This document shows positions 36,154 through 45,916 of a stretch of DNA of 64,000 nt, one piece after another. The position numbers and the translations under genes are program-made. The notes beneath the pieces were generated by a model. It saw only the letters and a program-made list of their open reading frames with translations, was not told the DNA's origin and did not search any database. Source of the stretch: CAXBES01 sp963974915. GTDB taxonomy: Bacteria > Bacteroidota > Bacteroidia > Flavobacteriales > Flavobacteriaceae. The stretch lies in NCBI GenBank assembly GCA_963974915.1, contig CAXBES010000013.1, forward strand, positions 1 to 64,000, given 5' to 3'. The first letter of the stretch is position 1. The number at the start of each line of letters is the position of its first letter.

Positions 36154-37167
36154 ATGAAAAAAATTACACTATGTGCAGTAATGGCATTTGGCGCTGTATT
36201 CTTTACAGATGTTAATGCTCAGCAAGTAGAAAATGAAGATGGGGTAACTATAAACGTCACCACCACGGTAGATCCTGTTGTCAACAATGTTCAAGAAAGA
36301 GGAGCGCTAATTTATGATAACGGACCACATTTTAATGTGCCCGGAAATCCTAATATTAGCTTATTGCAAAACACTGCCCTTGGAACAAACACTTTAGGGT
36401 CTGGTGTTTCCGGAGATTTTACTTGTGCTGATGATGTAACGTTAACAGCTACTTATGATGTAGCATCTATTGACTTATACGCTTATCAAACAGGAGCTCC
36501 AACCGCTCCGGCATCTATCAACTTTGTTGCTTTACAGGTTTGGGATGGTGATCCTAGTGCAGGTGGTTCTGTAATCTGGGGTGATTTAACTACAGACTTA
36601 TTAGAAAACATTGAGTGGTCTAACACTTATAGAGAGTCTGAAACAACTCCTGGAACAGGTAGAGCGATCTTTAGAGTAACAGCAACCACTTCCGGATTAC
36701 AATTAGCTCCCGGAACTTATTGGTTAGACTGGCAATATGCCGGAGATGCAGCATTTTCAGGACCATGGCAACCACCAGTGTCTGAGTTAGATGTACCACC
36801 AAACGGAAATGGTTTACAGTCTAATTTAGGAACATATTCTCCTTCATTAGATACGGGAACAGGTGATCAATTAGCTTACCCATTCCAAATGTATGGAACC
36901 GAAGTTCTTGGTGTGGACGACAATACTTTAAGCACTCAAGTTTCTGTTTCACCTAACCCAGCTGTAAATACTGTTACAATTTCAAACCGTTCAAACCTTA
37001 ATTTGAGCACTGTTGAAATTTATAACATCGAAGGTAAATTGCTTCAAAACGTAAACGTTGATGGAAGCGCAACTACTTTAGATATTTCAGCTTTAGCTTC
37101 AGGAATTTATATGGTGAAAATTTCTTCGGAGCAAGGAAGTACAACTAAAAAATTGATCAAGAGATAA
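36154..37167 (+). CDS. Secreted protein with T9SS type A sorting domain
   Basis: 337 residues. Signal peptide (VFFTDVNAQ) and a 220-residue beta-sandwich-like domain. Its features are LIYDNGPHFNVPGNPNISLL, DDVTLTATYDVASIDLYAYQ and PGTYWLDWQYAGDA, reminiscent of lectin-like or PPC-like jelly rolls. The T9SS domain comes last (VSVSPNPAVNTVTISN, EGKLLQNVNV, ASGIYMVKISSEQG, KKLIKR). No catalytic motif is visible and the function is unknown. The strong shared terminator downstream and an isolated position indicate a single-gene transcript. Confidence 0.85.
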   Translation: MKKITLCAVMAFGAVFFTDVNAQQVENEDGVTINVTTTVDPVVNNVQERGALIYDNGPHFNVPGNPNISLLQNTALGTNTLGSGVSGDFTCADDVTLTATYDVASIDLYAYQTGAPTAPASINFVALQVWDGDPSAGGSVIWGDLTTDLLENIEWSNTYRESETTPGTGRAIFRVTATTSGLQLAPGTYWLDWQYAGDAAFSGPWQPPVSELDVPPNGNGLQSNLGTYSPSLDTGTGDQLAYPFQMYGTEVLGVDDNTLSTQVSVSPNPAVNTVTISNRSNLNLSTVEIYNIEGKLLQNVNVDGSATTLDISALASGIYMVKISSEQGSTTKKLIKR

Positions 37168-37190
37168 TAATTTCTCAATTCAATAATATA

Positions 37191-37222
37191 AAAAGGGATG
37201 TTTCCATTGAAACATCCCTTTT
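37191..37222. terminator. Bidirectional terminator
   Basis: A 14-bp perfect stem (aaaagggatgtttc / gaaacatccctttt) with loop catt and T-runs on both sides, between the convergent genes ending at 37167 and 37249. Confidence 0.95.
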
Positions 37223-37248
37223 TTTTAATACTATTCGCTCTAATTTGT

Positions 37249-40089
37249 TTACTTAATTTCTAATGGTGACTGCTCACTTTGGTCGTCTATTATAACCTTG
37301 ACTACATATTCTCCTTTGGGCAAATAATAAATCCCGTTTTTAGCTTTCTCTACTTCAATATCTTCCTTTTCAAAATGCTTTTTACCCTTTTCTGATATAC
37401 TTAAGTCGTAATTAAAAATATTAACTCCTTTTACCACTTCGGTGGTGTATTGCTTGATTTCAGTTTTGTCTTCTGTTAAAACTGAAATAACTGCTGTTCC
37501 GCTTTTCGGACTGTAAAACTGTACGTCCAAAGAAGGAACAAAGGCATCCCGCCAGGTACTAAAACTATTCCCCCAGCGACGAGAATGCCTTACCGAGTCT
37601 AAATCCCCAACAATTAGGGAATTTAACGAGTTCTCTGTCAACTTTTGCAATAAAGCAATATTTGCAACATATATCGATCTACCATGTGTTCCTAAGACAA
37701 TATCCTTAGCCTCAGGCTGCACCACCAGATCATGAACGGCTACATTTGGCAGACCGTTAGAAAAAGCTTCCCAACTATTTCCCTTATTAAACGACACATA
37801 CGCCCCATTGTCGGTACCCAAATACAATATATCCTCATTTTCAGGATCTTCCCGAATAACATTCACAGGAGAAATTGGGAGATTACTGTTAATCGATTTC
37901 CAGGTAGCGCCATAATTATCACTCATATAAACATAGGGTGAAAAATCATCCCAGCGATACCCGTTTAACGTCACATATACTCTTTCCTTCTTGTGTTTAG
38001 AAGCAACAACGCGACTTACCCATAAGTCTTTTGGAAAACCTGCCGAAATATCGATCCAGTTACCACCCCCGTTTTTAGTAACATGTAAACGCCCATCATC
38101 ACTACCGGCATAAAGGAGTCCGAATTGAAAGGGCGATTCAGTAATACTTGTAAGCGTACCATAGGCAACATTCCCGGGTTTTCCTCCATGGGTTAGATCT
38201 CCCGAAATCGCTTCCCAATTATCGCCTTGATCCATGCTTCGCATTAGCTTATTCCCTCCCAGATATAATATATCCTGATTGTGATCGCTAAGTAAAATTG
38301 GGGTTTGCCAGTTAAAACGATACGGACTTTCTCCTAACTCGTGCTTTGGTTGAATGTATTTTTGATCATCTTTTTCACGATCTAATCTAAAGTAGTTCCC
38401 AAACTGAAATCCCGTATAAACAATATTGCTGTTTCTTTTATCAATTTGTACCTGCATTCCATCACCTCCCATGATAAACTCGTAAGGATATTTTCCATTC
38501 TGCATCCAGCCTTTGTCTTCTTCATAAGTATGTGCTCCTACCCAAACCCCGTTATCCTGTAGGCCTCCATAAACATTATAGGGTTCTTCGTGATCTATAT
38601 TTACAGAATAAAACTGACCAACCGAAGGAGCGTTATTCTTGATCCAGCTTTCGCCATCATCATACGAAATATTAACCCCACCGTCATTACCATTAATTAA
38701 ATGATTTGGCATTTTCGGATTGATCCACAGTGCGTGATGATCTGCATGCACATTCTCTGCATCGATCGAGGTGTAAGTCTTTCCGCCATCTTTCGATTTT
38801 AAGATGGGAACACCGTAAATATAAATGTGATCTCTGTTTTGAGGAGAAACGTGGACCTTTCCGAAGTAATAACCATAAGAATAATAAATATCATCTAAAT
38901 ATCCTTCATGGGTCTTATTCCATGTTTTACCTCCGTCGGTGCTTTTATAAACTTCTGCTCCAATTACAGGGGTATCAAATAACATAGAATTCGCATCTTC
39001 CAAATACTTGGCCAGGTCAATGGGCTTCACCGCTCCGCTTCTCACCATATTCTTTACGTTTTCCGCTTTATATTTTTCCTGAAACCCATTAGTTCGAAGA
39101 AAATTGTTTAATTTCTTATCATCAAGATTCAGTAAATGAGAAGTACTCATTGTTTTAAATTCGTCTTTGGTTAAGGCATCTCCCGACGAATCTGATTTGT
39201 CGCTTTCTCTTCTTGCCTGATTATCGTGGATGGCATAGACCGTATTTTCATCAAAAACTGCGATTCCAATTCGTCCAACCCCTTCACCTGTAGGGAAACC
39301 ACTCCCACTGTTTGAAACTTTAGTCCAGGTATTTCCTGCATCGCTACTTTTATAAATTCCACTTCCCGTTCCATTGCCTTCAAAATTCCATGCTTTTCTA
39401 TCCTTATCCCATGCGGCCGCATACATAGTATTAAAATTATTAGGGTCAACTGCAACTTCTATCACTCCGGTTTCATTGTTTATAAACAAGGTCTTGTTCC
39501 ATGTTTTACCGCCGTCCATAGTTTTGTATACCCCACGCTGTTCGTTGTTAGAATAAAGATGTCCTATCACTCCAACTACTAGCTCATTAGAATTATTCGG
39601 ATTGATAAGAATACTACTAATATGGTGCGAATCTACTAAACCCATATTCTCCCATGATTCACCGTTGTTAGTCGATTTTAACAACCCAATGCCGGCGTAA
39701 GATGACCGCGAAGCATTTACCTCACCTGTACCTACCCAAAGCGTTTTTGTTTTCCAATCCATTTCCAGACTCCCTACATTTTGGGTCGGACTGCTATCCA
39801 AGACCGGTGTAAAGGTGGTTCCGTTATTTACCGTATGCCAAACTCCACCGCTGGCATAGCCCACATAAAATTCTGTAGGGTTTTCAGGATTAACGGCAAA
39901 CCCCACTACGCGTCCGCTCATGATGGTTGGACCAATATTCTTAAAGGGTAAATTCTTTACCAAAGATTGTTCTGAAAGTTCTTCTTTTTTCTGAATACCC
40001 TGCGAGACAAGTTGCGCAGAAGTAGCAGGTTGCTGTGCATATGAAGTTAAAATTAAAAAACTAAAAAGTAATAAAAAGGAATTTTTCAT
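37249..40089 (-). CDS. Exported sortilin/BNR-repeat beta-propeller protein
   Basis: 946 residues. Signal peptide (ending TSYAQQ) and at least ten BNR/Asp-box-type repeats of the form SxDGGKTW or STNNGESW (KSTNNGESWENMG, KTMDGGKTWNKT, KSSDAGNTWTKV, KSTDGGKTWNKT, NISYDDGESWIK, RSMDQGDNWEAI, YMSDNYGATWKS, SFNKGNSWEAF). This is the layout of the VPS10/sortilin-like or glycosyl-hydrolase-like propellers of Bacteroidota. A C-terminal beta-rich domain follows (QFYSPKSGTAVISVL, PKGEYVVKVIIDD). There is no obvious sialidase active site and no T9SS domain, so catalysis is not claimed. Confidence 0.85.
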   Translation of the reverse strand: MKNSFLLLFSFLILTSYAQQPATSAQLVSQGIQKKEELSEQSLVKNLPFKNIGPTIMSGRVVGFAVNPENPTEFYVGYASGGVWHTVNNGTTFTPVLDSSPTQNVGSLEMDWKTKTLWVGTGEVNASRSSYAGIGLLKSTNNGESWENMGLVDSHHISSILINPNNSNELVVGVIGHLYSNNEQRGVYKTMDGGKTWNKTLFINNETGVIEVAVDPNNFNTMYAAAWDKDRKAWNFEGNGTGSGIYKSSDAGNTWTKVSNSGSGFPTGEGVGRIGIAVFDENTVYAIHDNQARRESDKSDSSGDALTKDEFKTMSTSHLLNLDDKKLNNFLRTNGFQEKYKAENVKNMVRSGAVKPIDLAKYLEDANSMLFDTPVIGAEVYKSTDGGKTWNKTHEGYLDDIYYSYGYYFGKVHVSPQNRDHIYIYGVPILKSKDGGKTYTSIDAENVHADHHALWINPKMPNHLINGNDGGVNISYDDGESWIKNNAPSVGQFYSVNIDHEEPYNVYGGLQDNGVWVGAHTYEEDKGWMQNGKYPYEFIMGGDGMQVQIDKRNSNIVYTGFQFGNYFRLDREKDDQKYIQPKHELGESPYRFNWQTPILLSDHNQDILYLGGNKLMRSMDQGDNWEAISGDLTHGGKPGNVAYGTLTSITESPFQFGLLYAGSDDGRLHVTKNGGGNWIDISAGFPKDLWVSRVVASKHKKERVYVTLNGYRWDDFSPYVYMSDNYGATWKSINSNLPISPVNVIREDPENEDILYLGTDNGAYVSFNKGNSWEAFSNGLPNVAVHDLVVQPEAKDIVLGTHGRSIYVANIALLQKLTENSLNSLIVGDLDSVRHSRRWGNSFSTWRDAFVPSLDVQFYSPKSGTAVISVLTEDKTEIKQYTTEVVKGVNIFNYDLSISEKGKKHFEKEDIEVEKAKNGIYYLPKGEYVVKVIIDDQSEQSPLEIK

Positions 40090-40161
40090 GGTGGTTTAAT
40101 TTACGTGCTGAAATTACTGAAAAACGGCATTCCCAACAAAACAGATGTAAAGATATTGAGA

Positions 40162-41004
40162 TCACAGAATACTCCTAATAAAAGTTGTTATCTCCTGTTC
40201 AAAATTTGTTTCTGCCGGGTTGAAGCCAATATGATGAAATCTTAAGTTATGATCTTTGTCTAAAATTAATAAAGTAGGGAGCCCCGTACTTTCCAAATTG
40301 AAACTTTTAAAAAGTTCCGAATTATAATCGTAAGCGTAGTTAAAATCGTACAATTCGTTTTCAAAAAAGGATTTAAATTTTTCTAAAGTATCTCCGCCAA
40401 GATCAGCATCGACTACATAGAAAACTACGTCTTCCTCATTTAAATTCTTCTGAATCTTATCTAATTCCTTCAATTCGAGAATACAAGGTTTGCACCATGT
40501 TCCAAAAAAATCGAGAACAACCACTTTTCCTTTTAAACTACTTGAAGAAATTTCACCCTGGTTCACATCATTTAGAATGAAATTAGGTACGGCTTCATTT
40601 TTTACAAAAGTTAGATCATTTGTAATGGCAGTTGGTACATGCTTGGTTACAAACCAAAATGTTAAAGCGCCGAATATTGCCAGCCCAACCACAACTAATT
40701 TTTTGTGTTTATAGAACAAAACTCCCAATACTGCTGCAATTAAGAACAGGATGAGCATATATACAAGGCTGGGAAGCTCCGGATAGATTAATAATAAAAA
40801 TAAGACCGCATAGGGTAAGACAAGTAAGATCGACGAGACCGCAAAGGGTAGGTTGGATCTTGAGTTGTAGAATCCCGCTATTAAAAAAAGTATGATTCCG
40901 GCGATTATGTTAATTTGAAAGTCCATTGTAACCTTCAACATAATCCCAACCATAATTATGGCAACGACGATTCCGGAAAGCAAGGGTTTGATAAAGTTTT
41001 TCAT
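40162..41004 (-). CDS. Membrane-bound TlpA/ResA-like thiol-disulfide oxidoreductase
   Basis: 280 residues. Four hydrophobic helices (about 5-125) are followed by a thioredoxin-like domain in the periplasm. The domain has VVVLDFFGTWCKPCILELKEL (active-site CxxC) and STGLPTLLILDKD (cis-Pro loop). The C-terminal domain runs to about residue 280. The order is that of TlpA-type redoxins that keep periplasmic cysteines reduced, for example in cytochrome c maturation. Partner proteins are not encoded nearby. It is divergent from pepP. Confidence 0.88.
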   Translation of the reverse strand: MKNFIKPLLSGIVVAIIMVGIMLKVTMDFQINIIAGIILFLIAGFYNSRSNLPFAVSSILLVLPYAVLFLLLIYPELPSLVYMLILFLIAAVLGVLFYKHKKLVVVGLAIFGALTFWFVTKHVPTAITNDLTFVKNEAVPNFILNDVNQGEISSSSLKGKVVVLDFFGTWCKPCILELKELDKIQKNLNEEDVVFYVVDADLGGDTLEKFKSFFENELYDFNYAYDYNSELFKSFNLESTGLPTLLILDKDHNLRFHHIGFNPAETNFEQEITTFIRSIL

Positions 41005-41078
41005 CCAGACAATACTTAACCCTTAAAAGTAATTGGAAAAAAATTAAAAAGCTGTCATTAGCTTCGGATTTATTCTAT

Positions 41079-41086
41079 TAATTTTG
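41079..41086 (+). promoter_or_regulatory. -7 box upstream of pepP
   Basis: TAATTTTG, a perfect TAnnTTTG, 22 bp before the ATG. No clear TTTG lies at the expected distance upstream, so this is a partial match. Confidence 0.4.
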
Positions 41087-41108
41087 AAGAAATTCAGAAA
41101 TACTCCTT

Positions 41109-42401
41109 ATGAAATATCATCAAATTGATCGCAACTTATATATTAAAAACCGGAAGAATTTTGCTGCCAAAATGAAACCGAGTAGTCTTGCAATTTTCAA
41201 CTCTAACGATATTTATCCCATTAGTGCAGATAGCACCATGCCTTTTCAACAACACAGGGATATTTTTTACTTAAGTGGCGTTGATCAAGAGGAGAGTATT
41301 TTAGTAATATTCCCGGATTGCCCTAATGAGAAGCATCGCGAGATTTTATTCCTAAAGGAAACTAACGATCATATTGCTGTTTGGGAAGGTGAAAAGCTTA
41401 CCAAAGAACGGGCTTTAGAAGTAAGCGGAATTAAAACCGTGTACTGGTTACAGGATTTGCATAAGATCTTGTTCGAAATTATGACCCAATGTGATACCGT
41501 TTACATTAATACGAATGAGCATTACAGAGCGAATGTTGACACCGAAACTAGAGAAGCCAGATTCACAAAATGGTTACTGGAAAAGTATCCGGCACATCAG
41601 GTGGCAAAGAGCAATCCCATTTTACAAAGATTGCGTTCTGTGAAGGATCCTATCGAGTTAGATCTAATACAAAATGCATGTAATATCACCGAAAAAGGTT
41701 TTCGTCGGGTTTTAGATTTTGTAAAACCGGGCGTATGGGAATTTGAAATAGAGGCCGAATATATGCACGAGTTTCTTCGGAATCGCTCACGTGGTTTCGC
41801 TTACACTCCTATCGTGGCAAGCGGAAACAATGCCAATGTACTTCACTATATCGAGAACAATCAGCAATGTAAAGATGGCGACTTGATCTTAATGGATGTG
41901 GGAGCCGAATATGCTAATTACGCCAGCGACATGTCCCGCACTATCCCGGTTAACGGGAAATTCACCAAACGTCAAAAAGAAGTTTACGATGCGGTGAATC
42001 GAGTGAAGAATGATGCCACAAAGCTATTAGTCCCGGGCGCTTTTTGGAAAGAATATCACGTTGAGGTTGGAAAATTAATGACTTCCGAATTAATTGGATT
42101 AGGTCTTTTAGATAAAACCGATGTTAAAAATGAAGATCCGGACTGGCCGGCCTATAAAAAGTACTTTATGCATGGGACGTCACATCATATGGGGCTGGAT
42201 ACACATGACTACGGACTCCTTTGGGAACCCATAAAAGCTAATATGGTCTTTACCGTAGAACCGGGTATTTATATTCCTGAAGAAGGCTTCGGAATACGCC
42301 TTGAAGATGATGTTGTGGTTCAGGAACAGGGAAAACCTTTCAATTTAATGAGAAACATCCCAATTGAAGCTGAGGAAATTGAAGATATAATGAATTCTTA
42401 A
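41109..42401 (+). CDS. pepP: Xaa-Pro aminopeptidase (aminopeptidase P)
   Basis: 430 residues. The N-terminal domain (PFQQHRDIFYLSGVDQEES) precedes the pita-bread metallopeptidase fold with the five metal ligands in order: Asp in LILMDVGAEYANYASD, second Asp in SDMSRT, His in FMHGTSHHMGLDTHD, Glu in FTVEPGIYIPEE and Glu in GIRLEDDVVV. It releases N-terminal residues next to proline and uses two Mn ions. There is no signal peptide, so it is cytoplasmic. It is divergent from the thioredoxin-like gene. Confidence 0.96.
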   Translation: MKYHQIDRNLYIKNRKNFAAKMKPSSLAIFNSNDIYPISADSTMPFQQHRDIFYLSGVDQEESILVIFPDCPNEKHREILFLKETNDHIAVWEGEKLTKERALEVSGIKTVYWLQDLHKILFEIMTQCDTVYINTNEHYRANVDTETREARFTKWLLEKYPAHQVAKSNPILQRLRSVKDPIELDLIQNACNITEKGFRRVLDFVKPGVWEFEIEAEYMHEFLRNRSRGFAYTPIVASGNNANVLHYIENNQQCKDGDLILMDVGAEYANYASDMSRTIPVNGKFTKRQKEVYDAVNRVKNDATKLLVPGAFWKEYHVEVGKLMTSELIGLGLLDKTDVKNEDPDWPAYKKYFMHGTSHHMGLDTHDYGLLWEPIKANMVFTVEPGIYIPEEGFGIRLEDDVVVQEQGKPFNLMRNIPIEAEEIEDIMNS

Positions 42402-42482
42402 GGCTAAGAATCTCGTTTTCAGAATAAACCAGCGATTTTTTTGTATTTTTAGAGTATCAATCAAAAAAATCACCCGAAATAA

Positions 42483-43232
42483 ATGAAGACTTACCTTTTC
42501 ATATTAGCTTTTTTATTTATCTATTCAAATTCCTTTAGTCAGCTACCCGCAAGAAGCTCCGGGCAGGTTGTAAGTGGCTCTAATGTATCTGTGTTTTTTA
42601 ACAACCCTAATTTTTCATACCTCTCTTCGGAAACGAAAGAAGATGTTATTAAATATGAAAACATTGAGGGTTCTCCATATATAGACAATTATTCAGGTGC
42701 TAGTAATACCATTCCGATAGGAAAATTTTATTCTCCTCAAATGGAATATATTGAAACCGCATTGGCACGTTACAATGCCTACACCGATGAAATGGAAGTT
42801 TCATTACTTGAAGATGGTGTTGATTACTATCTTCTGAAAAAAGAAGAGGGATTTCTATATATCGTTTTAGGTGAAAAAACGTATAGAGCTTATCTGTACA
42901 ATAATAAGCCGGGATTTTATGTCATTCTTTCACCGGATGATACCAGGAAATGTGTCCTCCTCAAAAAAGAGCGGATCGTCTTTGAAAAAGAAAGAAAAGC
43001 TTCGAGCACATTTGTTTCGGGAACACCTGATAGTTTTAAAAGAATTAGAGATGTATATTATTTCAAGATCGATGAAACACTGATTGAGGTTCCTAAGAAG
43101 AAAAAGATCTTCTACAATATATTCCGGGAAAGAAAAAATGAAGTGAAAAAGTTTGTAGAAAGCAACCGACTTAAGATCAACAAGGAAGAAGATCTGATAA
43201 AAATTTCAAAATACTTCAATTCATTAAAATAA
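42483..43232 (+). CDS. Hypothetical exported protein
   Basis: 249 residues with a signal peptide (MKTYLFILAFLFIYSNSFSQ). The mature part is mixed: SVFFNNPNFSYLSSETKED, GSPYIDNYS, then LYNNKPGFYVILSPDDTRKC and a very basic C-terminal third (VPKKKKIF, IFRERKNEVKKF). It ends in an LKINKEEDLIKISKYFNSL helix. No family was recognised. The pattern, with a lysine-rich tail helix after a beta-rich region, resembles small flavobacterial periplasmic proteins of unknown role. It stops 8 bp before the convergent brnQ. Confidence 0.75.
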   Translation: MKTYLFILAFLFIYSNSFSQLPARSSGQVVSGSNVSVFFNNPNFSYLSSETKEDVIKYENIEGSPYIDNYSGASNTIPIGKFYSPQMEYIETALARYNAYTDEMEVSLLEDGVDYYLLKKEEGFLYIVLGEKTYRAYLYNNKPGFYVILSPDDTRKCVLLKKERIVFEKERKASSTFVSGTPDSFKRIRDVYYFKIDETLIEVPKKKKIFYNIFRERKNEVKKFVESNRLKINKEEDLIKISKYFNSLK

Positions 43233-43239
43233 TCATTCT

Positions 43240-44532
43240 TCAGTTTTCCAGATTTGTAATTGGCTTTTGTCCGGTTTTCTGAAACACATTGGTTAGGATA
43301 AAGGCTATAAACGCCGGAAGCACCCATCCCAAACTCTGTTTAGAGAATGGAATCCATCTTTTTATACCATCTAAGGTCTCTTCCGAAGTAAAAAATTGAA
43401 TAAAATCGGGAATACTGAACAGTAATGTGACGATAGTCACCACTCTAAAAACAAGTGTTGTGGCAAAACGGTTTGGCACTACGTTCAATAAAATTAAAAC
43501 AATTGTAATGGGGTAGATAAACAACAATGCCGGCACAGCGACATTTATGATATATTGTACATTAAACTGGCCCATAGCTACCCCCAGAACACACGCAATT
43601 ACTGCCGTTATGGTGTAAGCATTCTTCGAGTTAGCCGCGAGTCCTTTTATAAAGTCTGAGGTTCCTGTCACGATCCCAACTGCTGTAGTAAAACAAGCCA
43701 ATCCTACCAAAACACCTAGAAATGCTGTTCCAATATCGCCAAGGGTTTGAGTGCTTAAATAGGTTAAGAGTTCGGTCCGATTTTCTATTAACACCGAACC
43801 GCTGTTTAAAGCTCCAATAAAAATGAGTCCGCCGTAAATAGCAAACAGACCAATTCCTGCTAGCAATCCGGCACGTGCGATCATTCGTTTCTTTTCGAGA
43901 TAATCGTATTTATCTTGTATCATAAAGGACACTACAATTACGCCTCCTACTACAACACCGCCAATCGCATCGAAAGTTTGATATCCCTCTAAAATGCCTT
44001 CGGTAAAGGAACTGGTAAAAATGGCTGATCTTATAGGTTCAACATCCAAAAACACTCCAATCCCAATGATGGCGAGTAAAATGATGATGATTAGAGGTGT
44101 TAAAAATTTACCTATGAGGCTCAATAATTTACTTCTGTTTAGTACGAACACCAAAACCAGAGCGAAATAGACTACACTTAGCCAAAGTGAAGAAATATTA
44201 AAATATGGGGCGATCGCCATTTCGTATGTTACCGAAGCAGTTCGTGGCGACGGTAACGAAGCCGAAATGACATAAACACACAGGGCGTACAGAAGTGCAA
44301 ACCACGGAGATACCTTGTTTGCGAAATCTAAGATAGTTCCTTGTAGGCGAGCGTGTCCATAAATGGCTAATATGGGTATCACTACCGCAGAAATTGCAAA
44401 ACCTAAACTCACCCAAATCCACGATGTTCCCGCGTTGTATCCTAGGAAGGGTGGTAAAATTAGATTTCCGGCTCCAAAAAAAAGTGAAAATAGTGCAAAG
44501 GCTGTAATGAAGATTTGTTTGTTGTTTTTCAT
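43240..44532 (-). CDS. brnQ: Branched-chain amino acid transporter (LIVCS family)
   Basis: 430 residues with about twelve predicted membrane helices. The N-terminal signature FALFSLFFGAGNLILPPFLG is typical of BrnQ carriers, which import leucine, isoleucine and valine with Na+ or H+. Further landmarks are GGVVVGGVIVVSFMIQDKYDY and FTTAVGIVTGTSDFIK. It is divergent from the alpha/beta hydrolase gene. Confidence 0.95.
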   Translation of the reverse strand: MKNNKQIFITAFALFSLFFGAGNLILPPFLGYNAGTSWIWVSLGFAISAVVIPILAIYGHARLQGTILDFANKVSPWFALLYALCVYVISASLPSPRTASVTYEMAIAPYFNISSLWLSVVYFALVLVFVLNRSKLLSLIGKFLTPLIIIILLAIIGIGVFLDVEPIRSAIFTSSFTEGILEGYQTFDAIGGVVVGGVIVVSFMIQDKYDYLEKKRMIARAGLLAGIGLFAIYGGLIFIGALNSGSVLIENRTELLTYLSTQTLGDIGTAFLGVLVGLACFTTAVGIVTGTSDFIKGLAANSKNAYTITAVIACVLGVAMGQFNVQYIINVAVPALLFIYPITIVLILLNVVPNRFATTLVFRVVTIVTLLFSIPDFIQFFTSEETLDGIKRWIPFSKQSLGWVLPAFIAFILTNVFQKTGQKPITNLEN

Positions 44533-44622
44533 TTTATACTAAAGAGCAGGTATGTTCTTATTAGAAATGTTATTTTTATTTGCTTTGAAAACTATTCACT
44601 TATCGATACCGAATATAGAAAA

Positions 44623-45390
44623 ATGATATTTAACTATAACAATACTCCTATATATTATGAAGTCCACGGACAAGGACCGGTCATAGTCCTACTTCATGGC
44701 TTTTTAGAAAGTTCAACTATGTGGCAACCACTTTTTGCAACGCTTTCAGGCAAGAGCAAAGTAATAGCGATAGATCTACCCGGTTTTGGGAAAAGCGGAT
44801 GTGTTGACCATACACATACCATGGAAATCATGGCGGAAGTTGTAAAGAGCCTATTAAATCATTTAGCCATAGAGAAAGCTAAGATCATAGGTCATTCTAT
44901 GGGTGGCTATGTGGCATTAGCGTTAATTGAAATTTGTAATGAACAAGTAGAAGAACTCATATTATTGAATTCTACTTCCAGGGAGGATTCTGAAGAAAGA
45001 AAAACAAATAGAAACAGGGCATTAAAGATTATCAATAAAAATCATGTCCCGTACGTGCAGATGGCGATCAATAATCTGTTCCAGGAAAATACCCACGAAA
45101 AGTACTTTTTGGAAATAAAAAAACTCAAAACCGAGGCGTTAAACTTTCAAAAAGAGGGAATTATAGCCGCAATTAAGGGAATGAGAGATAGAAAAGACAG
45201 AAAAAATGTGTTAAAAAATTTTAAAGGAAAAAAAACAATGGCTTGTGGCATCTACGATCCTCTACTTTCTTATGAAGCCTGTAAAATAGAGGCTTTCCAG
45301 ACGAATTGCATTTTTATTTCGCTCGATGGCGGTCATATGAGTATGGTGGAGAATATTGAAGATGTGAAAAAAATATGCACTTTATCGTAA
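44623..45390 (+). CDS. Alpha/beta hydrolase
   Basis: 255 residues from the ATG at 44623 (MIFNYNNTPIYYEVHGQGP). An upstream in-frame ATG at 44515 lies inside brnQ and adds 36 residues without homology, so it was rejected. The fold is shown by VIVLLHGFLESSTMWQPL (oxyanion loop HGF), IDLPGFGKSG, the nucleophile elbow GHSMGGYVAL, an acid in CGIYDPLLSY and the His in LDGGHMSMVEN. The substrate is unknown; MenH-like or esterase activity cannot be told apart. The protein has no signal peptide and is cytoplasmic. Confidence 0.9.
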   Translation: MIFNYNNTPIYYEVHGQGPVIVLLHGFLESSTMWQPLFATLSGKSKVIAIDLPGFGKSGCVDHTHTMEIMAEVVKSLLNHLAIEKAKIIGHSMGGYVALALIEICNEQVEELILLNSTSREDSEERKTNRNRALKIINKNHVPYVQMAINNLFQENTHEKYFLEIKKLKTEALNFQKEGIIAAIKGMRDRKDRKNVLKNFKGKKTMACGIYDPLLSYEACKIEAFQTNCIFISLDGGHMSMVENIEDVKKICTLS

Positions 45391-45458
45391 TTTATTTACA
45401 CTTAGTCGATTATATTAAAATATTTTTATATATTTATCCCGACTAACAAGAAGAAATT

Positions 45459-45704
45459 ATGAAAACCACTTCCCCAAATCGATCGGTTTCAATCTTTGGT
45501 TTTATATGTACCGCTTTTGGACATAATTACATTGTAACCAAAAAAGTAACCAACCACATTAATGAATACAAATGCAGTCACTGTGGAAAAGAAGTCACAG
45601 ATAACGCTGCCGGATACCTTGAGGTCCTTACTTATAAGCGAAAAGAACTCAACAAATGCCTTTCCAGTTTTTTTCAGAAGAAATCACGTAGAATATCAGC
45701 CTGA
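45459..45704 (+). CDS. Small CHCC zinc-binding protein, copy 1
   Basis: 81 residues. Putative zinc ligands C17, H22, C39 and C42 have spacing C-x4-H-x16-C-x2-C (ICTAFGHNY, then EYKCSHCGKEVT). NAAGYLEVLT follows, and then a basic tail. No known family name was recognised. The next gene encodes a paralogue with identical ligand spacing. A role in nucleic-acid binding or as a modulator is possible but not shown. The start ATG follows an AT-rich stretch. Confidence 0.7.
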   Translation: MKTTSPNRSVSIFGFICTAFGHNYIVTKKVTNHINEYKCSHCGKEVTDNAAGYLEVLTYKRKELNKCLSSFFQKKSRRISA

Positions 45705-45710
45705 GTAATT

Positions 45711-45914
45711 ATGAAGAAGATTAAATGTAAAATAAAAGGTCATAAACTATCCCCTTTAAAAGGAGAATCTTCGTTTATCAAAGAATTTCAGTGTACTCAA
45801 TGTAAGCAGAAATTCACCATAGATGGTTATGGGCACTTAGTTAAGTTGACCCCATTTTGGATTCAGAATAACCTACTCTTTGAAAAATTCTATGAAAGCA
45901 AAACAGCTTCGTAG
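45711..45914 (+). CDS. Small CHCC zinc-binding protein, copy 2
   Basis: 67 residues. C6, H11, C28 and C31 give exactly the same C-x4-H-x16-C-x2-C spacing as copy 1 (KCKIKGHKL, then EFQCTQCKQKFT), followed by GYGHLVKLT, which aligns with AGYLEVLT. Only 6 bp separate the two genes, so they are co-transcribed. It ends 2 bp before the convergent thiL. Confidence 0.7.
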   Translation: MKKIKCKIKGHKLSPLKGESSFIKEFQCTQCKQKFTIDGYGHLVKLTPFWIQNNLLFEKFYESKTAS

Positions 45915-45916
45915 AA

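Noticed and set aside
44515..44622. Longer alpha/beta hydrolase starting at 44515
   Set aside because: That start lies inside divergent brnQ and adds residues without family similarity; ATG 44623 fits the fold.
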